Shown here: positions 1 through 6,562 of the stretch, piece by piece
Position numbering within the stretch: the first letter of the stretch is position 1
Layout of the letters: each line of letters begins with the position of its first letter
Assembly: GCA_013205415.1 (NCBI GenBank)
Contig: JABMMY010000180.1
Span: 1-21,548, forward strand
DNA: 21,548 nucleotides
Origin: Deltaproteobacteria bacterium
GTDB taxonomy: Bacteria > Bdellovibrionota > FAC87 > UBA2466
Direction: 5' to 3'
Made by a program: the position numbers and the translations under genes
Notes under the pieces: model-generated
Told to the model about the DNA's origin: nothing
Database searches by the model: none
What the model saw: only the letters and a program-made list of their open reading frames with translations

Positions 1-29
1 CTCATAAATAGGCTTAAATTTTATATCAA

Positions 30-119
30 GGAGAGGTGGCCGAGTGGTTTAAGGCGCCCGCCTGGAAAGCGTGTTTACGAGAAATCGTAACGAGAGTTCG
101 AATCTCTCTCTCTCCGCCA
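30..119 (+). tRNA. tRNA-Ser (anticodon GGA), CCA encoded
   Basis: A complete class II tRNA reads off directly. The acceptor stem GGAGAGG (30-36) pairs with TCTCTCC (109-115). It is followed by discriminator G116 and encoded CCA (117-119). The anticodon loop is 62-68 with anticodon GGA at 64-66. A long variable arm follows (around 74-91), then a T arm with GAGAG/CTCTC and loop TTCGAAT (97-103). The long variable arm and the anticodon both say serine (UCC/UCU codons). One oddity is the second anticodon-stem pair, C58-T72, which is a mismatch. Related Ser(GGA) tRNAs normally have A or G at the first position, so this may be a real divergence or an assembly error. The 3' end appears to be the attachment site of the block that follows. 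Confidence 0.95.
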
Positions 120-122
120 TTT
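98..122 (+). other. Left att-like site in the tRNA-Ser 3' end
   Basis: The T-loop motif TCGAATC (98-104) and the tRNA end TCCGCCATTT (113-122) recur at 2828-2842 as one fused string, with the ten bases between them missing. tRNA 3' ends are classic targets of tyrosine-recombinase elements, so this pair may be attL and attR of the GC-richer block between them. The shared exact core is only 10 bp, so the call is tentative. Confidence 0.4.
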
Positions 123-167
123 GATTTCGACTGACTTTGGATGATTCATCTAACTAACTGTAACTAA

Positions 168-186
168 ATGCTGGATTCACCAGCAT
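168..186. repeat. Small perfect hairpin near tRNA-Ser
   Basis: ATGCTGG (168-174) and CCAGCAT (180-186) form a perfect 7-bp stem with a 5-nt loop. There is no T-run on either side, so it is not a standard intrinsic terminator. It sits between the att-like site and the phased repeat array, where recombination directionality or IHF-type sites could lie. No function can be assigned from sequence alone. Confidence 0.4.
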
Positions 187-210
187 CACTGAGCCTGACC
201 AGCGGCCTCC

Positions 211-270
211 CGTTTCACAACATTTCACAGCATTTCTCAAGTTGGCTATTTTTTGGCTACAAATTGGCTA
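211..270 (+). repeat. Left phased repeat array (3x TTTCaCA, 3x TTGGCTA)
   Basis: TTTC-type heptamers start at 213, 223 and 233, exactly 10 bp apart. They are followed by TTGGCTA at 242, 253 and 264, exactly 11 bp apart. All six units have the same orientation and near-helical phasing. A diverged copy with the same order and orientation lies at 2741-2791. Arrays of short direct repeats at 10-11 bp spacing close to an attachment site are typical of arm-type integrase binding sites (for example the lambda P' arm). That role is inferred from position and phasing only. Confidence 0.6.
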
Positions 271-307
271 CGCTTGAGGTGTGTTGTACGAGTGTTCCAC
301 GCCGAAA

Positions 308-1084
308 TCAAAAATCCTTTACGAGTTTTTCAAATCCAAGCCTCTTTAAAACGCCAAATGGATCTTGTGCTTCAAGCTTTGTCCAGTCACTCGGCGACGC
401 GTCCTTAAGCCAGTTACTCAGGTTTTGGCAGAATGTCTTCGACCATGCAGGATTTTCTTTTCGAAGCTTTTTAAGGTCCTTGAGGGCATTCTCAGAAAAT
501 TTTCCAATCTGATTTCCTGCGTACCAAATGCCATAGAGGTCTTTGTAATATTTCGTTCCACTCGACCGTCTAGGAAACGTCAGTCCTTTGTGAAAGATCC
601 AAGCGCCCGGAGAGACAACCTTGCCGGTTTCACCAGCTTGGGTTTCGAAGTCGAGCGTTTCTTTGAGGCTCAGTTTCAGAAAACTCAAAGGTTGAGCGAC
701 AACACCGGCGATACTGACGTTTTCAGTCTTGTCGCCTCTTGTTGAATCATCAGTCAAAAACTCGATTTCAACTTCGTCGCCTTCGATGTCTTTCACGTAG
801 ACTTCGGTCGGGGGACTCTCCCTATCGCGAAAAATGCGTTCGAAGCCCGCATCCTTCAAGAATGTCGCGATGTTTCGGCTTGAAGCTGCCGGAACTTTGC
901 GTGGAAGGAGCGAATCAAGATCTCGCGTTCCAACGGGCGGGTTTCCCTTAGACCTTTCACCGAAATAAAGCTTGTAAATGATGGGCGCGTATCCGCCTCC
1001 AATCACAATGTGTTTCCGCCAAGGACCGATGGATTTAAGAAATTCCGTAAGGATTTTTTCTTCTTTTTCGAAATTCCCTGCCAT
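308..1084 (-). CDS. Nucleotidyltransferase-fold toxin candidate of a type IV-like TA pair (GSU2403-like)
   Basis: The 258-residue protein has the nucleotidyltransferase signature IGGGYAP (28-34) followed by TRDLDSLLP (53-61). The paired acidic residues D55 and D57 would bind metal. This is the arrangement of the GSU2403/AbiEii/MNT-type superfamily. The rest is charged and soluble, with no membrane segment. The start is the ATG at 1084, two bases after the stop of the upstream gene, so the two are surely co-transcribed and probably translationally coupled. An AbiEi_2-type partner immediately upstream makes a type IV-like (bacteriostatic, nucleotide- or tRNA-modifying) toxin the best guess. Alternatively it is a metabolic or defence nucleotidyltransferase. 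Family confidence is good; the toxin role is inference from context. Confidence 0.7.
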   Translation of the reverse strand: MAGNFEKEEKILTEFLKSIGPWRKHIVIGGGYAPIIYKLYFGERSKGNPPVGTRDLDSLLPRKVPAASSRNIATFLKDAGFERIFRDRESPPTEVYVKDIEGDEVEIEFLTDDSTRGDKTENVSIAGVVAQPLSFLKLSLKETLDFETQAGETGKVVSPGAWIFHKGLTFPRRSSGTKYYKDLYGIWYAGNQIGKFSENALKDLKKLRKENPAWSKTFCQNLSNWLKDASPSDWTKLEAQDPFGVLKRLGFEKLVKDF

Positions 1085-1086
1085 TC

Positions 1087-1815
1087 CTATCCTTTCTTAT
1101 GGATCTTTTTCAGTTCTGGTACCCTTTCGGCCATAAAATCTGCCTGTTCTCTACCGCGTAAAGGGAAATTGTAAAGATCCAGAAAGGTCAAAAGAGCGGG
1201 GGATTTGAGAAGAGGGGCGGACTTTGTCGCTTCCGCCTCCTTGGCCAAGATACTTTTATAAAACGGCCTAATGAGAAGAACTTCATACCCTCTTTCCTGA
1301 GGTTCAAGTTCCAGTTTTTTTTCGAGCCCGGTCTTTATCTTTGGATCTAAGAGATAGAGCTCTAAAGTTTGTAGGTTTGTATTCTTAAAGCCCAGTACGT
1401 CAGCCGCAGAATGGAGTGCGAGAGCTGTTTTCTTGTGAAAGTTAGAGCGCTTGAGCACATCTATTAATTCCAAGCGATTTTTTAGAGCTGACCGATAGTT
1501 CCACATCTTGCACTTTTTGACGATGCTGTACCGTTCTGTCCAACTCTTTAAAATCGTCCGGGAATCCTTGAGCCTAAACCGCTTCGCAGTTCTTAATCCC
1601 ACTGTAACAAGACACCCATCGCGCACGAGCGCTTCAAGTACGGCCTGCACAAGTCCAAGGCTAGCTCCAGTTGCTCCTGCTACCTCACGTAGAGAAAAGT
1701 CTCGATTTACGGAGTCAGCTCTTAGGAGCCAAGCAAGGACAAGGGCCGACTTATCTGCGTAGATGTCGCGCTCTGTCGGGGGCGTTCTGGAAGCGATAAG
1801 AAACTGACCCTTCAT
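1087..1815 (-). CDS. AbiEi_2-type antitoxin / winged-helix autoregulator
   Basis: The 242-residue protein starts with a winged-helix region (roughly residues 20-80; FSLREVAGATGASLGLVQAV reads as a recognition-helix segment). It ends in the block PALLTFLDLYNFPLRGREQA, which matches the AbiEi_2 family's C-terminal LDLxxxxGRGEExA pattern. I chose the ATG at 1815. A GTG at 1824 is in frame but lies in the operator's flank. Neither start has a Shine-Dalgarno sequence. A TATAGT box on the minus strand just upstream would place the transcript start almost on the ATG, so the mRNA may be leaderless (inference). The four-half-site palindrome directly upstream fits negative autoregulation as known for AbiEi. 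The downstream nucleotidyltransferase gene follows after two bases. Confidence 0.7.
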   Translation of the reverse strand: MKGQFLIASRTPPTERDIYADKSALVLAWLLRADSVNRDFSLREVAGATGASLGLVQAVLEALVRDGCLVTVGLRTAKRFRLKDSRTILKSWTERYSIVKKCKMWNYRSALKNRLELIDVLKRSNFHKKTALALHSAADVLGFKNTNLQTLELYLLDPKIKTGLEKKLELEPQERGYEVLLIRPFYKSILAKEAEATKSAPLLKSPALLTFLDLYNFPLRGREQADFMAERVPELKKIHKKG

Positions 1816-1816
1816 A

Positions 1817-1872
1817 CTGTTCACTATAGCACACTGTTCATTTTAAAATGAACAGCTATTTATAATGAACAG
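1817..1872. promoter_or_regulatory. Symmetric four-half-site operator upstream of the AbiEi_2-type gene
   Basis: Four exact 7-bp half-sites occur: CTGTTCA at 1817-1823 and 1834-1840, then TGAACAG at 1849-1855 and 1866-1872. The gaps are 10, 8 and 10 bp, so the whole element is symmetric about 1844/1845. The inner pair forms a perfect 22-bp palindrome (1834-1855). The outer arms also share the extra bases TATA at matching positions. It lies immediately before the start codon, over the likely promoter. This is what a cooperatively binding, DNA-bending autorepressor would use. AbiEi of Streptococcus agalactiae is known to bind two inverted repeats upstream of its own operon. Confidence 0.8.
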
Positions 1873-2078
1873 ATAGATGCTTGATTATATTGGAATTAGC
1901 ACCCGTGCAAAACGGAGTGCAAATTGCGCACTTTTAAATCCTGGAAATAGTTTCATTCCAAGCTAATAGCGCAGGGACAAAAGTTTTTTGGTATTTCGGC
2001 TGGTCGATGATGTTCGGTTAGCGACACTGTCCTCGGTAGCTTTTAAAATTAATTGGAGCGCCTAAATCGTTAGGGTGA

Positions 2079-2684
2079 TCAGCACCCAGGATTCCCGGGA
2101 CGCGAAAACGAAAAAATCCGGTGGTCGTTGGTATGCGTGGAAAGAGGTAACAGGTATGTTGCGGCCATGGGGTGCGAGGGCAAGCGCAGAAGGAGATCTA
2201 GCTTTCCATCGCCGTCGAGATCTCCCGCCCAATTCACTCGCATATCTCCGCTCGCGAGACCGTGGCGCGGCAGGTTGCAGAAATTCTCTTTCCAAGTGGA
2301 CTCTATCTTTTTGCCCAGTTGGACCGTGACCGGTAGAAGTCCCTTGGTTTTGCAGTCGGCATCGTCGTCGCCGATATAGTTGGCAGTTAGAATGATCTGA
2401 TAGGTTTTGCCTTTGAGCTTTGCAGAGTAGCCTTCTACCGTAGCACATTGGATGGACTCGGCGATTCCTCTCTCTTTCTTCAGGGCGAAACCCAATCCTT
2501 TTTCCGCTTTAATGACTGAGGCCTCGGCTGGCTCACTCCCATCCGCCCCGCCAAACTCCGCTTTCCCCTGATTGATTTTCAGTTGTACTGGCACTTGCAT
2601 ACAGGTCTGGGGATCTACACCGATCCATTCGGCCGAGCGGGTGAATTTCAACATCGATAAGCGAAAATTTACTGGATTGAACAT
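2079..2684 (-). CDS. EF-hand/FG-GAP-like protein, probably missing its export signal
   Basis: The 201-residue frame holds one clear acidic calcium-loop motif, AGDLDGDGKLDLLL (about 153-166). This is typical of FG-GAP/VCBS and EF-hand-like repeats in extracellular or periplasmic proteins. It ends in Pro-Gly-Cys. Cysteines at about residues 28, 79, 109 and 136 suggest an oxidising compartment. No signal peptide is visible, and in-frame stops lie directly upstream of the ATG at 2684. A second Met at residue 11 could be the start. The gene is probably a 5'-truncated copy of a secreted protein trapped at the element's edge, although a short cytoplasmic product cannot be excluded. Codon use is GC-rich, like the TA pair. 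Downstream, 1873-2078 contains no recognisable gene. Confidence 0.5.
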   Translation of the reverse strand: MFNPVNFRLSMLKFTRSAEWIGVDPQTCMQVPVQLKINQGKAEFGGADGSEPAEASVIKAEKGLGFALKKERGIAESIQCATVEGYSAKLKGKTYQIILTANYIGDDDADCKTKGLLPVTVQLGKKIESTWKENFCNLPRHGLASGDMRVNWAGDLDGDGKLDLLLRLPSHPMAATYLLPLSTHTNDHRIFSFSRPGNPGC

Positions 2685-2740
2685 CGGCTAGCGTTTAAGC
2701 AGGCTTATCGAACATCTCCCTTGTAAATTTATCGCTGGCC

Positions 2741-2791
2741 GATTTCCCGAAGTTTCGCGACATTTCTTGAGGTTTGGCTATTTTTGGCTAC
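2741..2791 (+). repeat. Right phased repeat array (3x TTTCnCGA-like, 2x TTTGGCTA)
   Basis: Decamer units beginning at 2741, 2751 and 2761 each carry TTTC at the same position. They are followed by TTTGGCTA at 2773-2780 and 2783-2790, all in a 10-bp period. Order, spacing and strand match the array at 211-270. The best-matching segment is the third TTTC unit plus the TTGGCTA pair. The array lies about 40 bp inside the right att-like site. Confidence 0.6.
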
Positions 2792-2827
2792 TTTTCTCCG
2801 TAAGTGAATGGAATCAAACCAAAGTCA

Positions 2828-2842
2828 TCGAATCCGCCATTT
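2828..2842 (+). other. Right att-like site
   Basis: TCGAATCCGCCATTT joins the T-loop motif and the 3' end of the tRNA-Ser at 98-122, in the same orientation. Everything beyond it changes to the AT-rich composition of the pxp operon. This fits the right junction (attR) of an element integrated at the tRNA, but the match is short. Confidence 0.4.
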
Positions 2843-2886
2843 AACTCACCTAAGATCAGCGGCTCTAATTAGTTGCTCTAGCAAGT

Positions 2887-4065
2887 CTATTGAGCCATCC
2901 ATTTTGCAATAGTAAGATAACCCATCCAACTCATTATCACTACTACCAGCCATCCAGCAATTTGCAGCCAGATCGGATGCTTATAGCCATGTACTAATTT
3001 AGTTTGTCTTGCTGCAATTAACATCACTGATAAAGCAATTGGTAAAATCAATCCATTCAAAGCGCCCACTGTTACCAATATTTTCACAGGATTGCCTATC
3101 CTGTTAAACACAAAAGTTGCTAAAATAATAAAAGCACTTATTACTATTCGTTCGTACTGCTCAATAGCGGAATGAAAATTTTTTAAGAATGAAACTGAAG
3201 TATAGGCGGCACCAATTACAGAGGTAATTGCAGCACACCACATTACAACACCAAAAAAACGAAACCCTATTTCACCAGCTGCCAATTTAAAAACTGCTGC
3301 GGGGGGATTACTGGGATCAAGCGTTACCCCTTTTGTAATAATACCCAAGGCGGCAAAGAATAATAAAAATCGCATTGTGGCTGTTATGATAATTCCTGTG
3401 ACAGCACTTTTATTGACATCTTTTAAAGCCGCGACTCCTTTAATCCCCGCATCCAATAAACGATGACCTCCAGCAAAACTGATATAGCCACCCACGGTTC
3501 CCCCTACCAATGTTACAATTGCCATTGCCGAAAGTTTATCTGGGATAAAACTATAGTGAATCGCCTCCGCAATGGGTGGGTTTGCTTTAAATACAATATA
3601 GAGAGTAAGAAATATCATCAGCATTCCCAATGATTTGGTAAAGCGATCTACTATGATACCCGCTTCCTTATTCCAGAAAATCAAAAGTGCAATTAGGCAA
3701 CTAAAAGCACTTCCGTAGCAAGGATCAATTCCAGTTAATACCTGGAGCCCTAATCCACATCCACCAATATTGCCAATATTAAATGCAAGCCCGCCCAATA
3801 CGATTAATCCAGACAAAAAATAACCTAAGCCCGGCACCATGGTATTGGCAATGAGTTGCGCCCTCATTTCAGTGACTGCAATGATTCTCCAAATATTTAA
3901 TTGAGCACCCATATCCAGTAATACAGAAAGCAATATTACAAAGCCAAAACTTGCCCCTAACTCTTGAGTAAAAACTGTTGTTTGTGTAAGAAATCCCGAG
4001 CCTATTGCAGAGGTGGCCATTAAGAATGCAGCACCGGTAATCGCAGAAGATCTGTTTTTTTTCAT
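2887..4065 (-). CDS. NRAMP-fold transporter of the 5-oxoprolinase operon (metal motifs lost)
   Basis: A 392-residue membrane protein of about 11 hydrophobic segments with the NRAMP/APC fold layout. The first segment, GAAFLMATSAIGSGFLTQ (11-28), aligns with the NRAMP TM1 pattern GPAFLxxxxYIDPGN, but DPGN is GSGF (22-25). The TM6 segment GGTVGGYISFAGG (188-200) aligns with the MPH-containing helix, but MPH is GGY (192-194). The canonical metal ligands are therefore absent and manganese/iron transport is unlikely. The ATG overlaps the pxpA stop by four bases (ATGA), so it is the last gene of the pxp operon. Context suggests uptake of 5-oxoproline or a related small acid or amino acid (inference). 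Automated annotation would probably call it a divalent metal transporter. Confidence 0.8.
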   Translation of the reverse strand: MKKNRSSAITGAAFLMATSAIGSGFLTQTTVFTQELGASFGFVILLSVLLDMGAQLNIWRIIAVTEMRAQLIANTMVPGLGYFLSGLIVLGGLAFNIGNIGGCGLGLQVLTGIDPCYGSAFSCLIALLIFWNKEAGIIVDRFTKSLGMLMIFLTLYIVFKANPPIAEAIHYSFIPDKLSAMAIVTLVGGTVGGYISFAGGHRLLDAGIKGVAALKDVNKSAVTGIIITATMRFLLFFAALGIITKGVTLDPSNPPAAVFKLAAGEIGFRFFGVVMWCAAITSVIGAAYTSVSFLKNFHSAIEQYERIVISAFIILATFVFNRIGNPVKILVTVGALNGLILPIALSVMLIAARQTKLVHGYKHPIWLQIAGWLVVVIMSWMGYLTIAKWMAQ

Positions 4066-4808
4066 TGTCCTGGTGTTTTACGGTGAATATTATTTTTAGT
4101 AAACGAATGGTGTATGGCTTTTGCAAAATCAACGGCATATTCTCCATCACCGTGTATACCAATAGTACCTACCTCTATGGGGACAATAGTATTGTCTATG
4201 GCAACTACTGTTTTTGTTTCTATCATTTGTAAACATTGGGCCAAGGCCTCGTCGGTATTATCCATTACTGCATTTGGAATTGATCTTGGCATTAGTGTTC
4301 CATCTGATAAGTACCTTCTATCTGCAAAAACTTCTGAAACGGTTTTTATTCCTATTTTTTTTGCCTCTTTTATTAAATAACTATGACTTAAGCCATACAA
4401 ATACAGTGAAGGATCTAATTCTTTTATTACCGAAGCAATAATACCACTCATGGTTTCATTGGCTGCTGCCATATTGTACAAGGCACCATGTGGTTTTACA
4501 TGATGCAATAGACAACCTTCTCTTCTGCAATGATCTTGCACCAATGTAATTTGTTGGGCCACCAGATCATACAACTCACAATCTGAAAGTTGAATGTGGG
4601 TTCTTCCAAAATTGGCCCTATCATTAAATCCAGGATGTGCCCCAATGGCGACCTCTTCTCTCAAACAAAGAGCCATGGTTCGCTTAATGCTGTCATCGTC
4701 TCCTGCATGATAGCCGCACGCAATATTGGCAGAGCTGATATAGGACATCAGTTCTGCATCATTCGGAAATCCTTCTCCTAAATCGCAATTAATGTCTATG
4801 GTATGCAT
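4062..4808 (-). CDS. pxpA: 5-oxoprolinase subunit A (LamB/YcsF family)
   Basis: The protein shows the LamB/YcsF signature from its first residues: IDINCDLGEGF, then SANIACGYHAGDDDSI, VKPHGALYN and IHGDGEYAVDF near the C-terminus. PxpA works with PxpB and PxpC in the ATP-dependent opening of 5-oxoproline to glutamate in the cytoplasm. Length is about 248 residues, normal for the family. I chose the ATG at 4808 (MHTIDINCDLGEG) because homologues begin there; an upstream in-frame ATG at 4829 adds seven residues. It overlaps the end of pxpC by about 20 bases. No Shine-Dalgarno sequence is evident, so coupling to pxpC is likely. Confidence 0.93.
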   Translation of the reverse strand: MHTIDINCDLGEGFPNDAELMSYISSANIACGYHAGDDDSIKRTMALCLREEVAIGAHPGFNDRANFGRTHIQLSDCELYDLVAQQITLVQDHCRREGCLLHHVKPHGALYNMAAANETMSGIIASVIKELDPSLYLYGLSHSYLIKEAKKIGIKTVSEVFADRRYLSDGTLMPRSIPNAVMDNTDEALAQCLQMIETKTVVAIDNTIVPIEVGTIGIHGDGEYAVDFAKAIHHSFTKNNIHRKTPGQ

Positions 4809-5769
4809 CGAGCTGTAAGCTACAGGCATTTGTAAATTTGTGCAAATGTTGCTCCTGCTCTAGGAATAATTTTTCCGCTTGATCAATGGATGTGGGTTTA
4901 AAATAAATGGCATCATTCCTTGTTTTTTGTGCAAGGGTTGGTAAATCTGCAGCGATAATATGTCCCATTCTTGGATAACCACCGGTGGTTTGATGATCTG
5001 CCATTAATACAACGCATTGGCCGCTAGGGAATAGTTGTACGGTACCTTTGGTAACTGCAGAAGATATCATTTCGTTATTTGTTGATAACTCAAGCGACGG
5101 TCCCTTTAATCGATAACCCATTCGGTCAGATTGCCCTAATAGGCTAAACACTGAGGATGAAAACAGTTCTTGTGAACTAGCTGTCAGTTTTTTAAATTCA
5201 TATCCTGGAATAAATTGTAACGCATTTGAATGATAAAAATCTTTCACCGAACCCTTCCATGGAATAATGGAAAATTCTTTACTGGTGTCTTTATTGGAAG
5301 TTTTAAGGTTTAGGTCAATGGTCTGACCAGGCTTTAAAATACCTCCTTCGAATCCACCAGCGGCTGCCTTTACATTGGTGCTGTAACTATTAAGCCATTG
5401 AGTTAAATGGAATCCTCCCTGGACAGACAAGTAACCTACTTGGCCCCATTTTTTTGATCCAAATTGGATTGTCGTATTTGCGGAGATCAAAAGAGGTTGG
5501 TTGATCGATAGTTTAACTCCATTTATTTCGGCAGAAAAATCTGCCCCACTTAATGCAATAACTGCAGGTTGAGTGAACCTTAAAACAGGTCCGGGAAAAT
5601 AGAATTCCAGTATCGCTTGGGAAACATCATTTAATACCAATGCATTAGCAATTTGCATGGCTCGAATATCCATGGCTCCATTAGGATTGATACCCAGATG
5701 CTGAAAGCCTTTTCTACCTTCATCTTGAATGGTGCTGAATAATCCTGGCTTAATAATTTGAATGCTCAT
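4789..5769 (-). CDS. pxpC: 5-oxoprolinase subunit C (KipA / biotin-dependent carboxyltransferase-like)
   Basis: The protein is 326 residues with the family's markers: an opening IQIIKPGLFSTIQDEGRKG, then HLGINPNGAMD, ALSGADF, and GGYPRMGHIIAADLPTLAQ toward the C-terminus. It is the KipA/allophanate-hydrolase-subunit-2-like partner of PxpB. The PxpBC complex is thought to phosphorylate 5-oxoproline for PxpA. The ATG overlaps the pxpB stop by four bases. Length is normal and no break is seen. Confidence 0.92.
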   Translation of the reverse strand: MSIQIIKPGLFSTIQDEGRKGFQHLGINPNGAMDIRAMQIANALVLNDVSQAILEFYFPGPVLRFTQPAVIALSGADFSAEINGVKLSINQPLLISANTTIQFGSKKWGQVGYLSVQGGFHLTQWLNSYSTNVKAAAGGFEGGILKPGQTIDLNLKTSNKDTSKEFSIIPWKGSVKDFYHSNALQFIPGYEFKKLTASSQELFSSSVFSLLGQSDRMGYRLKGPSLELSTNNEMISSAVTKGTVQLFPSGQCVVLMADHQTTGGYPRMGHIIAADLPTLAQKTRNDAIYFKPTSIDQAEKLFLEQEQHLHKFTNACSLQLDAYHRH

Positions 5770-6485
5770 GTGTTTTCAATGCTCTTTATTTTCAAAAAAT
5801 CATCTAATGAAATAGCATAGAATTCGACGCTATCCCCAGGGGCCAACAAACAAGGATTTGGAGTAGATAGATTGAATAGGTTCATAGGTGTTTGCCCAAT
5901 TATTTGCCATCCTCCAGGAGAATCCAGAGGATAAATACCTGTTTGCGCACCCGCAATACCCACCGAACCCTTGGGAACCTTTTGTCTGGGTTCTGCTTTA
6001 CGATTCATTTGTATGCTAGGATCTATCGATGCCATATAGGGGAACCCAGGTAAGAAACCGATCATATAAACGGTATAGGATTGCTGTGTATGTTTATAAA
6101 TCACCTCCTCTATTGAAAGTTTGCAATGCTGAGAAAGCTCTATTAAATCTGGCCCCACAGATAGATCATAACAAACCGGAATTTTTATCTGCCTACCGAA
6201 CATAATGGTGGTATTCATCGATTCAATATTTTGAATTAAAATAGATTTAATCCATTCATATCTGCTTGAAAATGTGGATGGGGACGGTAGGGATGCTAAA
6301 TCATATACAATCGTAATGCTGGAATAGGCTGGGATAATATCGGTGATCCATTTTAGGGATTGGTTTTGCAAATAATGAAAAATTTGGACCACTTGTTGAT
6401 TGGTAGATGGATCAATTTGGTCACTCAATTGAATAGTGACGGCCTGATCTCCCAAAGGATAAATGTTTAATTTGGAAACATCCAT
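5766..6485 (-). CDS. pxpB: 5-oxoprolinase subunit B (KipI / carboxyltransferase subunit-1 family)
   Basis: The KipI/AHS1 family core is clear: GFLPGFPYMASIDP, then PRQKVPKGSVGIAGAQTGIY and SPGGWQIIGQTP. The N-terminus IYPLGDQAVTIQL also fits. I place the start at the ATG at 6485 (MDVSKLNIYPLGDQ), giving 239 residues. A TTG at 6515 would add ten residues unlike homologues. No Shine-Dalgarno precedes it. This is the first gene of the four-gene operon pxpB-pxpC-pxpA-transporter, so the promoter should lie in about 6486-6560. That stretch is very AT-rich, and I cannot fix a -35/-10 pair there. Confidence 0.9.
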   Translation of the reverse strand: MDVSKLNIYPLGDQAVTIQLSDQIDPSTNQQVVQIFHYLQNQSLKWITDIIPAYSSITIVYDLASLPSPSTFSSRYEWIKSILIQNIESMNTTIMFGRQIKIPVCYDLSVGPDLIELSQHCKLSIEEVIYKHTQQSYTVYMIGFLPGFPYMASIDPSIQMNRKAEPRQKVPKGSVGIAGAQTGIYPLDSPGGWQIIGQTPMNLFNLSTPNPCLLAPGDSVEFYAISLDDFLKIKSIENT

Positions 6486-6562
6486 AATAGAAAGGTAGAT
6501 AATCCTATTGAACAAATAATTTTGGTAACTATCTTTCCATAATAAAACACTTTGTGAAACAA

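Noticed and set aside
211..270. CRISPR-like array
   Set aside because: Units are 7-10 bp with 3-4 bp between them. There are no long conserved repeats and no unique spacers, and no cas gene is present.
168..512. Plus-strand ORF of 114 codons
   Set aside because: It covers the hairpin and phased repeats and then runs antisense to the nucleotidyltransferase gene. It has no ribosome site and its composition is not protein-like.
2073..2087. Hairpin GGGTG/CACCC over the stop of the EF-hand-like gene as a terminator
   Set aside because: The 5-bp stem has no T-run on either side.
2062..2448. Minus-strand 128-codon frame overlapping the EF-hand-like gene, as a frameshifted continuation
   Set aside because: Its sequence is basic and low-quality. 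The overlapping frame contains the acidic calcium loop and ends in Gly-Cys as expected for such proteins.
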